A stretch of 64,000 bases of DNA, from contig NC_008825.1 in assembly GCF_000015725.1 (NCBI RefSeq), positions 2,046,001 through 2,110,000 on the forward strand, written 5' to 3'. This DNA is from Methylibium petroleiphilum PM1. Its GTDB lineage: Bacteria > Pseudomonadota > Gammaproteobacteria > Burkholderiales > Burkholderiaceae_C. Position numbers and translations under genes: made by a program. The notes beneath the pieces were generated by a model. The model had not been told where the DNA came from and searched no databases. It saw nothing but the letters and a program-made list of their open reading frames with translations. Positions 38,266 to 46,810 of this stretch are shown here, piece after piece (position 1 is the stretch's first letter; each line of letters opens with the position of its first letter).

Positions 38266-40203
38266 TCAGCCGCGCGAACCGCCGTCCTGGCCTGTGCCGC
38301 CTTCGGCCGGCTTGGGCTCGAGGTCCTCGAGCGACAGATCGACCGCCAGCGGCTTCTGCACCTCCGGCTGGGCCTCGAGCGAGGTCGTCGCCAGCAGACG
38401 CTCGAAGACCGCGCTGGCCGGCGCATCGTCCGTGGGTTCGCCTGCGCCGATCGGCAGGAGCAGGTCGACGGCCCCGCCGGCCTCGAGCTCCGATCGATCG
38501 CGTGCGACCGAATACAGCAGCATCAGCTCGCGATAGGCCGGCAGGTCGAAGCTGTCGCTGCCCTCGGGATCGGCATTGCCATCGTCGGGGCGCAGCAGGC
38601 TGACCTGCAACACGTCCATCGCTCGCGACGGCGTCGACCACAGCGCCTGGAGCTGCTCGATGACGGCCGGGTAGTCTTCCAGCGTGCGTCCGCCCAGAAG
38701 GTCGGTCTCCCAGGCCGGGGCGTAGGCATTGAAGCGGCTGTTGAAGCGCTCGCGCAGCCGTTCGTAGTCGCTACGGTCACCGCGGCGCTTGTAGATTTCC
38801 AGCAGCTTCAGATAGGGCAGCGGACTGGTACCTGACGTGCTGCGCAGATGCCCCATCAGCAGATCGATCGCCGCAGCGTCCTGACCCAGGACGATGAAGA
38901 ACTCGGCCTGTTGCTCGAGGTCGATCAGCTCCTCGACCGAAACCTCGCGCTTCTGCGCAGCGCTGAGCGGCCGCACCGCATTCAGCGGAGCAGGCTCCGA
39001 CAGCGCGCCGGTCACCGACATGCTGCCGGCCCGCGTCGCGGCCAGCGTGTCGTCGAAACCGTCAATCTCGTTGGGCTTGCTGACCCAGGCCTTGAGCGTC
39101 GGCACCGGCGCGAAGGCGGCCGCCTCTGCCGTTGCGGCCGGCGCTCCCACGCCACCGCTCCGCGGCGCTTCCGCCGGCGTGGCCGCCTGCACCAGCCAGG
39201 CGTGCGACTGGCGCTCCTGGTTGCGTTGCCGCCAGAGCCAGATCACCACGCCGAGCAGAACCGCGAGGGCCGCCGCCAGACCGTAGACCAATGGGTTGCT
39301 GTAGCGATCGCTTTCCGCGCGCTGCAACCGCGCCTGCAGGCCGGCAATGGCCTGCTGGGTGGTTGCGGTCTCGAGGCGCAGCTTGTTCATCGCCGCCTCG
39401 AGTTCCTCGACTCTGACCCGGGCGGCCTCGGCCAGGGCTGCCGCACTGGCGGCGCTGGCCGCCTGCTCGGCGGCGGCCGCGCTGGCGGCCACCTCGGCGG
39501 GCGTTGGCGTCGCCGCGACCAGGGCGCCCGCCTCGAGAGGGGCGAGCTTCAAACGGGCGTTGTTGCCGGTCGCCGCGGGCCGGGCCGCACGCTGCGGCGC
39601 GGGGCGCGGCACAGCGATTGGGGCAGCGGCAGTGGCGGGCGCACGGCGTGGTGCGGCCGTGGTGGCACGGCTGCGCGCCGGCGTGCGCGGTGTGGCGGCA
39701 CGCGGCATCGGCGCGGTATCCGGGGGCGCGGCTTCGGGGCGGCTCGCTGCGGAGGCCGCCGGCGCAGGTGGTGCCGACGGTGCAACGGCCGCAACTGGGG
39801 CGGCCACTTCGGCGGGGGCGATCAGCGGCGGGTCCGCGAACAGCGTGAAGCGGCGTGTGACCTTGGAGGCACATCCGACCGTGATCTGCACCGTCACGAC
39901 CGGCTCGTCGACGCGCGTGGTGGTGGCAAGCCGCAGCACGCGCTCGGTTGCGCTGGGTTCGGCGGGTTCGAGCCGCAGCGAGGTGGTGCCGGGCTGCTGC
40001 AGGTTGTCGGAGAAATGGACTTCGCCATTGAGGCATTCGGGACGCAGATCCTCGCCCGCGTCGACCCGCAGCGGAATCTTCAGTTCCAGCGGCTGCCCGA
40101 GCGTCGTGGAGTCCGGCAATTTTCCGAAACCGACAGCCACGACACCCTGTGCCAACGCGCACAGGCTCACACCGATCAGTAGTTTTCGCGTGCTGAGATG
40201 CAT
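38266..40203 (-). CDS. FimV-like protein (short form)
   Basis: 645 residues. Signal peptide (1-23), then FGKLPDSTTLGQPLELKIPL, the N-terminal FimV motif; a long Ala/Pro linker (about 130-250); a coiled coil (about 250-300); one transmembrane helix (PLVYGLAAALAVLLGVVIWL); and a C-terminal cytoplasmic part with TPR-like helices that ends at KPLAVDLSLEDLEPKP, the FimV C-terminal motif. FimV positions polar type IV pilus and motility machinery. It is shorter than typical FimV (about 900 residues). No pilus genes are nearby. Confidence 0.8.
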   Translation of the reverse strand: MHLSTRKLLIGVSLCALAQGVVAVGFGKLPDSTTLGQPLELKIPLRVDAGEDLRPECLNGEVHFSDNLQQPGTTSLRLEPAEPSATERVLRLATTTRVDEPVVTVQITVGCASKVTRRFTLFADPPLIAPAEVAAPVAAVAPSAPPAPAASAASRPEAAPPDTAPMPRAATPRTPARSRATTAAPRRAPATAAAPIAVPRPAPQRAARPAATGNNARLKLAPLEAGALVAATPTPAEVAASAAAAEQAASAASAAALAEAARVRVEELEAAMNKLRLETATTQQAIAGLQARLQRAESDRYSNPLVYGLAAALAVLLGVVIWLWRQRNQERQSHAWLVQAATPAEAPRSGGVGAPAATAEAAAFAPVPTLKAWVSKPNEIDGFDDTLAATRAGSMSVTGALSEPAPLNAVRPLSAAQKREVSVEELIDLEQQAEFFIVLGQDAAAIDLLMGHLRSTSGTSPLPYLKLLEIYKRRGDRSDYERLRERFNSRFNAYAPAWETDLLGGRTLEDYPAVIEQLQALWSTPSRAMDVLQVSLLRPDDGNADPEGSDSFDLPAYRELMLLYSVARDRSELEAGGAVDLLLPIGAGEPTDDAPASAVFERLLATTSLEAQPEVQKPLAVDLSLEDLEPKPAEGGTGQDGGSRG

Positions 40204-40363
40204 AGCTCTTCTTTTGCCGACCGCGATGGACTCTAGCATGGAGCCGACCGGCCCAATCCGCAGAGGAGCGCCCGAATACACCGACTCCGGTGGCCCGCTG
40301 CCACGGTCTCGGCGACGGTGCGTGACACAATTCTCGCCTGCCCCGAGACCGCAGCAGCCGACG
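40204..40363. other. Divergent promoter interval fimV-like / enoyl-CoA hydratase
   Basis: 160 bp between divergent start codons. Must hold at least one promoter; no convincing -35/-10 pair was seen. Confidence 0.4.
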
Positions 40364-41137
40364 ATGACCGCAGAACTGCGCACCGAGCGACGCGACAGCA
40401 CCCTGGTGCTGACCTTCAGCGATCCGGCCAGCCGCAATGCCCTGGCGCCGCAGGCCCTGACCGCGGCCGTCGAGGCGCTGAACGTCGCCGAAGCCGACGC
40501 CACGGTTCGCGCGGTGGTGCTGGTCGGTGAAGGCGCGCACTTCAGCGCGGGCAGCGACCTCCAGCGCTTGGCGAACGACGCGGAGATCCGGCCCGGCGAT
40601 GCCGCGGCGCACCAGTTGCATGCGTTGCGATCCTTCGTCGAGGCCCTGCGTGCGCACCCCAATCCCGTCATTGCCGCCGTCGAAGGGGCAGCGACGGCGG
40701 CCGGCTTCTCGCTGGCGCTGGCCTGCGACCTGATCGTCGCCGCGGAGGACGCGCGCTTCACCATGTCGCAGGGCCAGGCCGGACTGTCGCCCGACGGCGG
40801 CGGAAGTTGGCTGCTGGCGCACGCGCTGCCGCGCGCGCTGGCACTGCAGCTGCTGTGGCTCGGCGAGCCCGTGTCCGCGCGCGAGCTGCAAGCCTGGGGA
40901 CTTGTCAATCGCGTGACAGACAGCGGCCAGGCCTTGGCCGAAGCTACTCGGCTGGCCCGCCAGCTCGCGTCCCGCGCGCCGAACGTGCTGGCCGCCACCA
41001 AGGAACTCGTGAACCAGGCCCGCGGACTGGCTCTGAACGAGCACCTCAATGCCGAAGGTATTCACTTTGCCGATACCCTGTCTCACATCAAAGGGGCCGA
41101 GACGCTGCCCAAGAAGCGCGGGCCGCGCTCGCGCTGA
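40364..41137 (+). CDS. Enoyl-CoA hydratase/isomerase family protein
   Basis: Crotonase-fold protein of 257 residues acting on acyl-CoA thioesters. Oxyanion-hole motifs are AHFSAGSDLQRL and GAATAAGFSLALACDLIVAA (key part AAGFSLAL). The usual Glu pair of hydratases is not both obvious (LSPDGGGSWLL has Asp), so an isomerase-type reaction is possible. It opens a same-strand run with a phosphatase, a Crp/Fnr regulator, an APH protein and an acyl-CoA dehydrogenase, all suggestive of acyl-CoA catabolism. Confidence 0.87.
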   Translation: MTAELRTERRDSTLVLTFSDPASRNALAPQALTAAVEALNVAEADATVRAVVLVGEGAHFSAGSDLQRLANDAEIRPGDAAAHQLHALRSFVEALRAHPNPVIAAVEGAATAAGFSLALACDLIVAAEDARFTMSQGQAGLSPDGGGSWLLAHALPRALALQLLWLGEPVSARELQAWGLVNRVTDSGQALAEATRLARQLASRAPNVLAATKELVNQARGLALNEHLNAEGIHFADTLSHIKGAETLPKKRGPRSR

Positions 41138-41149
41138 CTGGTCCTCCCG

Positions 41150-41860
41150 ATGAAGCTGCCCCGGGCGCGGCGCCGCCTCTACCTGATGCGGCATGGATCG
41201 GTCGACTACTTCCTCCCCGACGGCACGCCAGTGGCGCCCGACTCGGTGCCGCTCAACGCCGAGGGGGAACGCCAGGCCGACGCCGCGGGGCAGCTGTTCG
41301 CTCAGTGCGGCGTGCGCTTCGACCGGGTATTGGTGAGCGGGCTGCCGCGCACGGTGCAGACGGCGCAGCGCGTGCTGTCGGCATCGGGCCAGGCGCTGAC
41401 GCTTGACCACGAGGCGGCGCTGCAGGAAATCCGCGGAGGTCGACTCGCCGACATCCCGGCCGACCAGGTCGAGCAGGCCTTTCTGGGCGCGTTCCAGGGG
41501 CGCGGCGGGAGCGAGACCGAGCAGCAGCGCTTCCTCGGCGGTGAGTCGATCGGCGAACTGCTCGACCGCGTGCTGCCGGCCTTCGACGCCTGGTGCGCGC
41601 GCGACGACTGGCAATGTCTGCTGCTGGTGCTGCACGGCGGGGTCAACCGTGCCCTCCTCTCGACGGCGCTGGCCGGGCAGCGCGCCTTCTTCGGCCGCCT
41701 CGAGCAGCAGCCGGCCTGCATCAACGTGCTCGACATCGGACTCGGAGACGAGGCCGTCGTGCGCGCGGTGAACCTCGCACCGACGCAGTGGCTGCACGAG
41801 CAGGAGCGGTACACCACCATGGAAAAGGTGTTGGCGCAGTATCTGCGCCTGCCCCCCTGA
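41150..41860 (+). CDS. Histidine phosphatase (phosphoglycerate mutase-like) protein
   Basis: 236 residues with the catalytic LYLMRHGSVDY near the N-terminus, SGLPRTVQTAQRVL and the second His in LLVLHGGVNRALL. Substrate unknown. 12 bp after the enoyl-CoA hydratase gene, thus one operon; similar phosphatases are often found beside fatty-acid-type APH and acyl-CoA dehydrogenase genes. Confidence 0.88.
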   Translation: MKLPRARRRLYLMRHGSVDYFLPDGTPVAPDSVPLNAEGERQADAAGQLFAQCGVRFDRVLVSGLPRTVQTAQRVLSASGQALTLDHEAALQEIRGGRLADIPADQVEQAFLGAFQGRGGSETEQQRFLGGESIGELLDRVLPAFDAWCARDDWQCLLLVLHGGVNRALLSTALAGQRAFFGRLEQQPACINVLDIGLGDEAVVRAVNLAPTQWLHEQERYTTMEKVLAQYLRLPP

Positions 41861-41955
41861 GGCTGACACCGGAGCCGCGCGTTCCGCGGCCATGAATTGC
41901 CATGTGGACAATCGAACGTACAGCTTCCACGATGCTGTCACGTCAGGGACAAGCC

Positions 41956-42660
41956 ATGCACAACCCCGTTCTTACACTCGACGAACAACAGCACATCGAC
42001 GCCGGCCCGTGGTTCAGCAAACTGTCTCCTGCGCTCCGACAGGCCATCCTGGCGCGAGCAACGGTACGCCGGGTCGCCGATGGCGCAATGCTGACCTCGC
42101 GGGGCGCAGCCGCCGACGAGTGGTGGGGTGTCGCGGCCGGCGCCGTGCGCATCAGTTCAGTCTCGCTTTCGGGCAAGCTGGTCACGCTGACCTACGCGGA
42201 GCCGGGCATCTGGCTCGGCGATACCTCGCTGTTCGACGGACTGCCTCGTACGCACGATGCGAACGCGCACGGCGACACCACGCTTCTGGTCGTGCGCCGG
42301 CCCGATTTCAAGGAGCTGCTCGCGCAGCACGTCGAGCTCTACGAGGCCCTGCTGCGGCTCAATTGCCGCCGGCTGCGACTCGCCTACGACCTGGTCGAGG
42401 ATCTCAACACGCGCCCCCTTTCGGCGCGACTCGCCAAGCAGATCCTGCTGCTGGCTCGCAGCTACGGCATCGCGCAAGGCGACGAGATCCGCATCGGGCT
42501 GCAACTTGCGCAGGAAGACCTCGCACAGCTGCTGGGCGCGTCGCGTCAGCGCGTGAATCAGGAACTCAAGGGCTTCGAGCGCGAGGGCGCAGTGCGCATC
42601 GAGCCCACGCGCCTGGTGGTGCTGTCGCGCGAGCTGCTGCTCGCGATCGCCGAACGATGA
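41956..42660 (+). CDS. Crp/Fnr-family transcriptional regulator
   Basis: 234 residues: cyclic-nucleotide-binding-like domain (about 25-135) and C-terminal helix-turn-helix (about 184-212: LAQEDLAQLLGASRQRVNQE). It lacks the Cys set of FNR, so it is not an iron-sulfur oxygen sensor; the ligand is unknown. ATG 41956 follows AGGGACAA; earlier in-frame ATGs (41902, 41932) are possible. Located inside an acyl-CoA metabolic cluster, which it may regulate. Confidence 0.87.
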   Translation: MHNPVLTLDEQQHIDAGPWFSKLSPALRQAILARATVRRVADGAMLTSRGAAADEWWGVAAGAVRISSVSLSGKLVTLTYAEPGIWLGDTSLFDGLPRTHDANAHGDTTLLVVRRPDFKELLAQHVELYEALLRLNCRRLRLAYDLVEDLNTRPLSARLAKQILLLARSYGIAQGDEIRIGLQLAQEDLAQLLGASRQRVNQELKGFEREGAVRIEPTRLVVLSRELLLAIAER

Positions 42661-42677
42661 ACTGAATCCGAGTCCCC

Positions 42678-43769
42678 ATGGAAGCCCAGTCCGGAACGAA
42701 ACCCGTCACCTCGCAGCACGCATTCGACGTTGGCGCACTGCAGTCCTATCTCGAATCCGCGCTCGACGGCTTCCGCGGTCCGCTCAGCGTCGAGCAATTC
42801 AAGGGCGGCCAGTCGAACCCGACCTTCAAGCTGCTCACCCCGCAGCGCAGCTACGTGATGCGCAGCAAGCCGGGGCCGGTCGCGAAGCTGCTGCCGTCGG
42901 CACATGCGATCGAACGCGAGTTCACGGTGATGCGAGCACTCGCCGGAAGCGAAGTACCAGTGGCCCGGATGCACCTGCTGTGCGAGGACGAATCGGTGAT
43001 CGGCCGGGCCTTCTACGTGATGGAGTACGTGGAGGGCCGCGTGCTGTGGAGCCAGGCACTGCCCGACATGACCACCGTGCAGCGTGGTGAGATCTACGAC
43101 GAAATGAATCGCGTGATCGCGGCGCTGCACCGTGTGGACTACGCCGCTTGCGGTCTGGCCGGCTACGGCAAGCCCGGCAACTACTTCGAGCGTCAGATCG
43201 GACGCTGGAGCCGCCAGTACCAGGCCTCTCTGGGTCCCGGCGGACCGGAGCCGATCGACGCAATGGAGCGCCTGATCGACTGGCTGCCGGATCACATCCC
43301 GGCCAGCGCACGCGATGAATCCCAGACCCGCATCGTTCACGGCGACTACCGGCTCGACAACCTGATCTTCCACCCGAGCGAGCCGCGCATCGTCGCGGTG
43401 CTCGACTGGGAACTGTCGACGCTGGGACACCCTCTGGCCGACTTCAGCTACCACTGCATGAGCTGGCACATCTCGCCCGGCACCTTCCGCGGCATCGGCG
43501 GGCTCGACGTCGCGGCGCTCGGCATCCCGACCGAAGCCGAGTACATGCAGCGCTATTGCGAACGCACCGGCCGCGGCGGCACCGACGCGCTGGTGACAGA
43601 CTGGAACTTCTACCTGGCATACAACCTGTTCCGCATGGCCGGCATCCTGCAGGGCATCGCCAAGCGTGTGCTGGACGGCACCGCCGCGAGCGAGCAGGCC
43701 CGACAGGCCGCTGCCGGCGCTCGACCGCTAGCCGAACTGGGCTGGGCGATCGCACAACGGCAGCGCTGA
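42678..43769 (+). CDS. APH-type phosphotransferase of the ACAD10/11 group
   Basis: Kinase-like protein of 363 residues with [10 protein letters not shown] (nucleotide loop), the invariant Lys region, [13 protein letters not shown] (221-231; catalytic Asp and Asn) and [10 protein letters not shown] (metal Asp). This resembles the kinase half of human ACAD10/ACAD11, which phosphorylates 4-hydroxyacyl-CoA before elimination by the dehydrogenase half. The next gene encodes just such an acyl-CoA dehydrogenase, supporting a role in 4-hydroxy fatty acid breakdown (inference). Confidence 0.87.
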   Translation: MEAQSGTKPVTSQHAFDVGALQSYLESALDGFRGPLSVEQFKGGQSNPTFKLLTPQRSYVMRSKPGPVAKLLPSAHAIEREFTVMRALAGSEVPVARMHLLCEDESVIGRAFYVMEYVEGRVLWSQALPDMTTVQRGEIYDEMNRVIAALHRVDYAACGLAGYGKPGNYFERQIGRWSRQYQASLGPGGPEPIDAMERLIDWLPDHIPASARDESQTRIVHGDYRLDNLIFHPSEPRIVAVLDWELSTLGHPLADFSYHCMSWHISPGTFRGIGGLDVAALGIPTEAEYMQRYCERTGRGGTDALVTDWNFYLAYNLFRMAGILQGIAKRVLDGTAASEQARQAAAGARPLAELGWAIAQRQR

Positions 43770-43837
43770 CGCCACGATCGCCGACACGGGCCGCCCGCGC
43801 TGCCTGCGCAACGGCACCGACCCTCAGGGAGACACGC

Positions 43838-45085
43838 ATGGACTTCGACTACTCGCCGCGCACGCAGGACCTGCAGGCCCGCCTCACGGCCTTCATGGAC
43901 CGGCACATCTACCCGGCCGAGGCCGCCTACTGGGCCGAGATCGAAGCCAACACGCGCGCCGGCAAGCGCTGGACGCCGCTGCAGGTGATCGAGCAGCTCA
44001 AGCCCAAGGCGCGCGACGAAGGACTCTGGAACCTGTTCCTGCCCGACAGTGCCGACGGGGCGAACCGCACGTCGGGCAACTACGGCGCCGGCCTGTCCAA
44101 CCAGGAATATGCGCCGCTGGCCGAGATCATGGGCCGCGTGCCCTGGGCCAGCGAGGTGTTCAACTGCTCGGCACCCGACACCGGCAACATGGAGACGCTC
44201 GTGCGCTACGGCAGCGCCGAGCACAAGAAGCGCTGGCTCGAACCGCTGCTGCGCGGCGAGATCCGCAGCGCCTTCGTGATGACCGAGCCGGACGTCGCCT
44301 CGTCGGATGCCACCAACATCGAGTCGCGCATCGAGCGCCAGGGCGACGACTACGTGATCAATGGTCGCAAGTGGTGGATCTCGGGCGCGGGCGACCCGCG
44401 TTGCGCGATCTACATCTTCATGGGCAAGACCGATCCGGAGGCGCCGCGACACAGCCAGCAGTCGATGATCCTGATCCCCAGCGACGCGCCGGGCATCAAG
44501 GTGCTGCGTCCGCTTTCCGTATTGGGTTACGACGATGCCCCGCACGGCCACTGCGAGATCACCTTCACCAACGTGCGCGTTCCGGCCAGCAACCTGATGC
44601 TCGGCGAAGGCCGCGGTTTCGAGATCGCCCAGGGCCGCCTGGGGCCGGGACGCATCCACCATTGCATGCGGCTGATCGGGCTGGCTGAGCGCTCTCTCGA
44701 GCTGATGTGCCGGCGCACCAGTGCGCGCGTGGCCTTCGGCCGCCCGGTGGCCGACCAGGGCGTGACGCGGGAGCGCATCGCCGAGGCGCGCTGCCGGATC
44801 GACATGGCGCGCCTGCTGACGCTCAAGGCGGCGTGGATGATGGATGTGGCGGGCAACAAGGCCGCCAAGGCCGAGATCGCGATGATCAAGGTCGTGGCGC
44901 CCAACCTCGCCTGCCAGGTGATCGACTGGGCCATGCAGGCACATGGCGCCGCGGGCATGTGCGAGGACTTTCCGCTCGCCTACTTCTACACCCTGGCGCG
45001 CACGCTGCGCTTTGCCGACGGCCCCGACGAAGTGCACCGCAACGCGATCGCCAAGCTCGAGCTCGGCAAGTACGCCGCCGCCTGA
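43838..45085 (+). CDS. Acyl-CoA dehydrogenase (ACAD10/11-like)
   Basis: FAD flavoprotein of 415 residues. Features: [16 protein letters not shown] (FAD/substrate binding), [28 protein letters not shown], and the end [20 protein letters not shown] as in the ACAD10/11 group. Paired with the APH-type kinase 68 bp upstream; together they correspond to the two halves of the ACAD11 fusion. Substrate chain length unknown. ATG 43838 follows AGGGAGA. Confidence 0.92.
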   Translation: MDFDYSPRTQDLQARLTAFMDRHIYPAEAAYWAEIEANTRAGKRWTPLQVIEQLKPKARDEGLWNLFLPDSADGANRTSGNYGAGLSNQEYAPLAEIMGRVPWASEVFNCSAPDTGNMETLVRYGSAEHKKRWLEPLLRGEIRSAFVMTEPDVASSDATNIESRIERQGDDYVINGRKWWISGAGDPRCAIYIFMGKTDPEAPRHSQQSMILIPSDAPGIKVLRPLSVLGYDDAPHGHCEITFTNVRVPASNLMLGEGRGFEIAQGRLGPGRIHHCMRLIGLAERSLELMCRRTSARVAFGRPVADQGVTRERIAEARCRIDMARLLTLKAAWMMDVAGNKAAKAEIAMIKVVAPNLACQVIDWAMQAHGAAGMCEDFPLAYFYTLARTLRFADGPDEVHRNAIAKLELGKYAAA

Positions 45086-45109
45086 AGCCAGCCCCAGGGC
45101 GCGGCTGTC

Positions 45110-45868
45110 TCAGCGGCGGTTGTCGCCGAGCCCGGCCTCCGCCGGGTAGTGCGAAGGCAGGTGGCTCTGCCAGGCCGTGGTGCTGGTGCTCGGCCACTGC
45201 GTCTGCGAAGACGCGCCTTCGGCCGCTGCCAGCGCGCCGCGGGCGGCCGCCTCGAACAGCGCCATCACGCCATCGAGCAGCGCAGCGTCCGGCTGCACCG
45301 ACTCGATGCGCAGGTAGAGCCTGCCCCGCAGCGTCATCAGCACGAGCGGGCCCTCTTCACCCAGCCAGCCTTGCCGGGCGGCCTCGAGTTGGCCGACCAG
45401 ATCCTTGTCAAGCCACACCGCCAGCGGTGCCGCGGCATTCGATGCCGTCGTGTAGCGATTGCGCAGCATCTTCAGCGCAGCCAACTGCGTCTTCGGGAAC
45501 ATCGCCAGCCAGCGCATTTCCTCCGGCATGCCGGAGTCGATCTGCGTCTGCATGTCCTGTGTGAACAGCGCGTAGGCCGCCTGTTCCAGCTCCTCGGCCA
45601 GCACGCGCGAGATCACCATCATCTGCAGGCTCTGCGGCAGACCCAGGTCCATGCGCAGGCGCAGTTCGCGATCGAGCAGATAGGCTCGCTGTGGCGTACC
45701 CCATTCCATGCGCCACGGCGTCCCGTGCATCTCGCCCTCGATCACCACGCCTTCACCGTTGCGCACGCGCTTGAAGACCAAGCCACGCTGCTTGGCCCAG
45801 GTCTGGAGGAGACGACCGTCCGGGCCGCCGCGCTTGCCGTCTATCCAGCGCTTGAAGGAGTCGAGCAT
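45110..45868 (-). CDS. Conserved-looking hypothetical protein, 252 aa
   Basis: No family recognised. It opens with LDSFKRWIDGKRG, has VVIEGEMHGTPWRMEWGTPQ, YLLDRELRLRMDLGLP and helical middle sections (VISRVLAEELEQAAYALF), and ends disordered. No signal peptide or membrane span. GC3 and codon use match the chromosome and the frame excludes overlapping alternatives, so it is a real gene. It is convergent with the acyl-CoA dehydrogenase and divergent from the glutathione transferase. Confidence 0.7.
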   Translation of the reverse strand: MLDSFKRWIDGKRGGPDGRLLQTWAKQRGLVFKRVRNGEGVVIEGEMHGTPWRMEWGTPQRAYLLDRELRLRMDLGLPQSLQMMVISRVLAEELEQAAYALFTQDMQTQIDSGMPEEMRWLAMFPKTQLAALKMLRNRYTTASNAAAPLAVWLDKDLVGQLEAARQGWLGEEGPLVLMTLRGRLYLRIESVQPDAALLDGVMALFEAAARGALAAAEGASSQTQWPSTSTTAWQSHLPSHYPAEAGLGDNRR

Positions 45869-45941
45869 GGGTCCGTGCGATCGAATAGAGTGCCCACAAG
45901 CCGTCCGTCGGAGCGGCTGCCACCCACCGAGGGCTCTGACG

Positions 45942-46634
45942 ATGATCGAAGTGTATTCCTGGGCCACGCCCAACGGGCACAAGGTCCACATCATGCTGGA
46001 GGAGTGCGGGCTGCCATACCGTGCATTTCCTGTCGATATTGGCGCCGGCGATCAGTTCGAGCCCGCCTTCCTGGCGATCAGCCCGAACAACAAGATCCCC
46101 GCGATCGTCGATCCTGATGGCCCGGACGGAAAGCCCATCTCGCTGTTCGAATCCGGCGCAATCCTGCTCTATCTGGCCGGCAAGACCGGCCAGCTGCTGC
46201 CAGCCGACGTGCGGGGCAAGTACGAGGTGCTGCAGTGGCTGATGTTCCAGATGGGTGGCGTCGGGCCGATGCTCGGCCAGACGCACCATTTCCGGGTCTA
46301 CGCACCCGAGAAGATCGACTATGCGATCGACCGCTATACCAACGAGGCCAAGCGCCTCTACGGCGTGATGAATCGCCAGTTGGCCAAGTCGAAGTACATC
46401 GCGGGGGCGGACTACAGCATCGCCGACATCGCGATCTTCCCCTGGCTGCGCTCCTGGAAAAACCAGGGCATCGACTGGAACGACTACCCTCACCTCAAGG
46501 GCTGGTTCGACGAGATCGCCGCACGCCCTGCGGTGCAGCGCGGCGTCGAGGTCTTGGCTCAACAGCGCAAGCCGCTGGTCGACGAGCAGTCGCGCAAGAT
46601 GCTGTTCGGGACCGAACAGTACAAACCGCGCTGA
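45942..46634 (+). CDS. Glutathione S-transferase, Nu class (YfcG/YghU-like)
   Basis: 230 residues with an N-terminal thioredoxin fold: YSWATPNGHKVHIMLEE (Thr-Pro-Asn site), SPNNKIPAIVD and FESGAILLYLA, then the helical domain (ADYSIADIAIFPWLRSW). The TPNG and SPNNKIP motifs are those of Nu-class enzymes with disulfide reductase activity. ATG 45942 is close to a divergent hypothetical gene. Confidence 0.92.
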   Translation: MIEVYSWATPNGHKVHIMLEECGLPYRAFPVDIGAGDQFEPAFLAISPNNKIPAIVDPDGPDGKPISLFESGAILLYLAGKTGQLLPADVRGKYEVLQWLMFQMGGVGPMLGQTHHFRVYAPEKIDYAIDRYTNEAKRLYGVMNRQLAKSKYIAGADYSIADIAIFPWLRSWKNQGIDWNDYPHLKGWFDEIAARPAVQRGVEVLAQQRKPLVDEQSRKMLFGTEQYKPR

Positions 46635-46664
46635 GCCGCACGGACTTTTCTTCGCCGCCAGAAA

Positions 46665-46696
46665 AACGAAAGGCCCGCGAGACGGGGCCTTCGTTT
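46665..46696 (-). terminator. Terminator of tRNA-His (possibly bidirectional)
   Basis: AACGAAAGGCCC and GGGGCCTTCGTT form a long stem (one bulged A) with a 7-8-nt loop; on the minus strand it ends in TTTTT. It lies between the transferase stop codon and the tRNA-His 3' end. Confidence 0.8.
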
Positions 46697-46705
46697 GAGA
46701 TCAGG

Positions 46706-46782
46706 TGGGGTGGCTGATGGGACTCGAACCCACGACAACAGGAATCACAATCCTGGACTCTACCAACTGAGCTACAGCCACC
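46706..46782 (-). tRNA. tRNA-His (GTG anticodon)
   Basis: 77 nt with encoded CCA and the histidine-specific extra G at position -1 opposite C73. Acceptor GTGGCTG/CAGCCAC, anticodon loop TTGTGAT (GTG), T-loop TTCGAGTC. It follows ppiD by 28 bases on the same strand, so may be processed from the ppiD transcript. Confidence 0.95.
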
Positions 46783-46810
46783 GCAGAGCCCTGCATTATA
46801 GCGGAGAGCT

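Noticed and set aside
39062-41941. 959-residue minus-strand open frame across the enoyl-CoA hydratase and phosphatase genes
   Set aside because: It is antisense to clear plus-strand families and out of frame with the FimV-like gene, so it is a compositional shadow.
41956-42660. Crp/Fnr protein as an oxygen-sensing FNR
   Set aside because: The N-terminal cysteine set needed for a [4Fe-4S] cluster is missing; only one Cys is present near residue 137.
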